Assembly (NCBI GenBank): GCA_900541285.1
Contig: UQJA01000099.1
Coordinates: 1 to 7,213, forward strand
Direction: 5' to 3'
DNA: 7,213 bases
DNA from: an uncultured Collinsella sp.
Lineage (GTDB): Bacteria > Actinomycetota > Coriobacteriia > Coriobacteriales > Coriobacteriaceae
A model generated the notes under the pieces. That model was not told the DNA's origin, searched no databases, and saw nothing but the letters and a program-made list of their open reading frames with translations. A program made the translations under genes and the position numbers. How positions within the stretch are numbered: position 1 is the first letter of the stretch; the number at the start of each line of letters is the position of its first letter. This document shows, piece by piece, positions 5,704 through 7,213 of the stretch.

Positions 5704-6918
5704 ATGTTCGCGAAGGGTCGCGAAGCAATGCGCCTGACGCCGGCAGAGGTCAGGCTGATTCTTATTGAGTCCCTGCAGTGGTGCGCCAACAACGCGGTCT
5801 ACTTTTTGGGGCTTATCGGTGCGGCCACGTATGATCTGGCCGGCACGGCCTTTTTGGTTGCCGCCATTACGCTCGCGCGCAATCTTATGACGTCGGTGGG
5901 CAATATGGTGTCGGGCTCGGTCATCGATCGCTTTGGACCGCGCCGGACGTCGTTTGTGACGTGCGTGATTACGGCAGTGCTATCGCTTGGCGTGGGGTTA
6001 GCGCCGTTGTCTGTCCCCGGGCTTGTGTTTGCCGCGTGCGTCTTGGGACTTGCGGGCGGCTTTATCAACACCTGCACGCATGCGTTTCCGGGATACCTGG
6101 AGTCGACCACCGAGGGTCGTACCCGCGTGAACGGCCTCATGGTGTTCTACAGCAATATCGCCTATACCGCTGGCCCGCTGCTCGGCGGTGCCATCGTGAG
6201 CTGTTTTGCCACGCAATCGGTTTATCTGCTCATGGCGGGCATGATGGGTGTGGCGGCCGTGCTCTCCTTGGGCTGTCACGAGTGTGTTGCTCCCGCAAAA
6301 GGGGAGAAGCCGAAGGGCGGTATTCTGGGCGGCATGGCCGAGGGTGCGCGACTTACGTTTCGCGACCACGACTTGCGCCTCATCTTTATCTCGGGCTTTT
6401 TGGGTTTCTTTGCGTTTGGCGCGTTCGATTCGCTGGAGTCGTTGTTCTACCGTGATGTACTCAACGTGGATATCGTCTGGCTGGGCTGGTTGTCCTCGGT
6501 CGTGGGCCTCACTTCCTCGGTGGGTGCGTTCATCCTGACCAAGCTTTCTGCTCGCCATGTCAACCTGCGATTGCTGCTCGGCGCGCTCATGGCCGTGGGC
6601 ATTGGGTCCATGGTGTACGTGGGCACCGATATGCTGGGGGTCGCGATTATCGGTCAGGCGATTAACGGTCTGGCCTGGGGGTTCCTGGAGCCGCTGCAGA
6701 TGATCTTGATTCAGGAGCGTGCCGACATCAAATACCTGGGGCGCATTACCGGCTTTGTGCGTTTTGGCCTGATGAGCGCCGGCGTGGTGCCGCTGCTGGC
6801 GGCTCCGTTTTTGGCGGAGGCTTTGGGCGTCCAGACGGTACTGTTTGGAGCATCGACCATTATTGCGCTGGTAGGAACGCTGTTCTTTGTCACGCAAGGG
6901 AGACGCCGGGGGCGTTAG
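5704..6918 (+). CDS. MFS-family transporter
   Basis: A 404-residue protein with about twelve hydrophobic segments in two halves, separated by a polar loop at about residues 191-222 (EKPKGG and surroundings). The loop between helices 2 and 3 carries the major facilitator signature GSVIDRFGPRR (71-81). Length and layout fit proton-coupled MFS exporters of the drug or metabolite type; the substrate is unknown. The ATG at 5704 has a good AAGGAG site (5693-5698); Met9 at 5728 has none. The gene starts 17 bp after a terminator T-run, so it relies on read-through or on a promoter in the terminator region, as does the EamA gene behind the first EIIC-EIID pair. Codon use is less biased than in EIID. 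No clear terminator follows; the next promoter begins about 80 bp downstream. Confidence 0.88.
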   Translation: MFAKGREAMRLTPAEVRLILIESLQWCANNAVYFLGLIGAATYDLAGTAFLVAAITLARNLMTSVGNMVSGSVIDRFGPRRTSFVTCVITAVLSLGVGLAPLSVPGLVFAACVLGLAGGFINTCTHAFPGYLESTTEGRTRVNGLMVFYSNIAYTAGPLLGGAIVSCFATQSVYLLMAGMMGVAAVLSLGCHECVAPAKGEKPKGGILGGMAEGARLTFRDHDLRLIFISGFLGFFAFGAFDSLESLFYRDVLNVDIVWLGWLSSVVGLTSSVGAFILTKLSARHVNLRLLLGALMAVGIGSMVYVGTDMLGVAIIGQAINGLAWGFLEPLQMILIQERADIKYLGRITGFVRFGLMSAGVVPLLAAPFLAEALGVQTVLFGASTIIALVGTLFFVTQGRRRGR

Positions 6919-6995
6919 CTATACATCAAATTCTAATTTAATATCACTCACCAGAGAATTTCGACCGTTCACCGAGGATTGGAACAGATTGAAAA

Positions 6996-7041
6996 GTGGT
7001 ATTAAAAACACGTTGGGTGTATGTCTATAATTGGTATCGAA
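6996..7041 (+). promoter_or_regulatory. Promoter of the downstream SIS-like gene, same architecture as at 3844
   Basis: GTGGTATTAAA (6996-7006), TATAAT (7026-7031) and TTGGTATC (7031-7038) match the promoter of the second EIIC-EIID unit, with identical spacing and a shared 15-bp core TCTATAATTGGTATC (7024-7038). The 15 bp after the first box are largely different, so the boxes are conserved rather than the whole region. The predicted leader is about 50 nt and lacks the hairpin seen upstream of EIIC copy 2. Confidence 0.75.
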
Positions 7042-7088
7042 AAGAAACGCGATGTATAGATTCGCGTGCAGGACAGAAAGGAAAAGCC

Positions 7089-7213
7089 ATGAAGGAAACC
7101 GAGAAGATCGAGATCATGCACTTTAGCCAGGAGGGCTACGTCGAGGACGGCAAGAACGTCTACGAGACCGGCAAGAAGATGACCGCGCTCGCCGACAAGG
7201 TCGCCGACGAGGG
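7089..7213 (+). CDS. Probable SIS-domain protein, N-terminal fragment
   Basis: An open frame starts at ATG 7089, with AAAGGA at 7077-7082, and runs off the window end; 41 full codons are visible. The N-terminus (MHFSQEGYVEDGKNVYET, then KKMTALADKVADEG) resembles the leading helices of SIS-domain sugar isomerases/deglycases, which come before the first sugar-phosphate binding loop; that loop is not in view. Codon use is strongly G/C-ending, as in EIID. Its own promoter makes it the first gene of a new operon. By analogy with the start of this window (SIS, EIIA, EIIB, EIIC, EIID) a second full PTS set may follow. The family call rests on a weak N-terminal resemblance plus context. Confidence 0.5.
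   Translation, partial: MKETEKIEIMHFSQEGYVEDGKNVYETGKKMTALADKVADE

Overview
The window looks like a piece of a high-GC Gram-positive gut bacterium. A Coriobacteriia member such as Collinsella would fit, judging from the strong G/C-ending codon use, the purine-rich ribosome binding sites and a mannose-family (Man/Sor) PTS operon linked to a SIS-domain sugar enzyme. That assignment is inference; no marker gene is present. All genes are on the + strand.

Layout. (1) Positions 1-2819 hold the end of an operon: the C-terminus of a SIS-domain protein resembling fructoselysine/glucoselysine-6-phosphate deglycases, then PTS EIIA, EIIB, EIIC and EIID, closed by a strong terminator at about 2849-2879. 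(2) An EamA/DMT-family exporter (2908-3798) begins just after that terminator. (3) A 226-bp intergenic region carries a promoter with a TATAAT box and a leader hairpin. It drives a second EIIC-EIID pair (4025-5612), without its own EIIA/EIIB in this window, closed by a second strong terminator (5647-5686). (4) An MFS transporter (5704-6918) follows almost at once. (5) A second copy of the same promoter type (about 6996-7041) precedes the start of another SIS-domain-like gene (7089 to the window end), so a second similar PTS operon probably begins here.

The central observation is the relation of the two EIIC-EIID pairs. From codon 24 of EIIC to the second base of the EIID stop codon (1301-2818 and 4094-5611, 1518 bp) I see no difference between the copies. 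The 69 bp just upstream, which encode the first 23 residues of EIIC, differ at 16 positions, and the sequences outside the genes are unrelated. This abrupt boundary suggests gene conversion or recombination between paralogues rather than a simple fresh duplication. The result is two permeases that differ only in six residues near the N-terminus of EIIC and are under different control.

Working model: phosphate passes from HPr to EIIA (His9), then EIIB (His13), then to sugar moved through EIIC-EIID; a SIS-domain enzyme then processes the phosphorylated product. The second EIIC-EIID pair could draw on the EIIA/EIIB encoded upstream or on a set encoded beyond the window. The two unrelated exporters, each placed directly behind an EIIC-EIID terminator, may remove a by-product such as a released amine or amino acid, but nothing in the sequence proves this.
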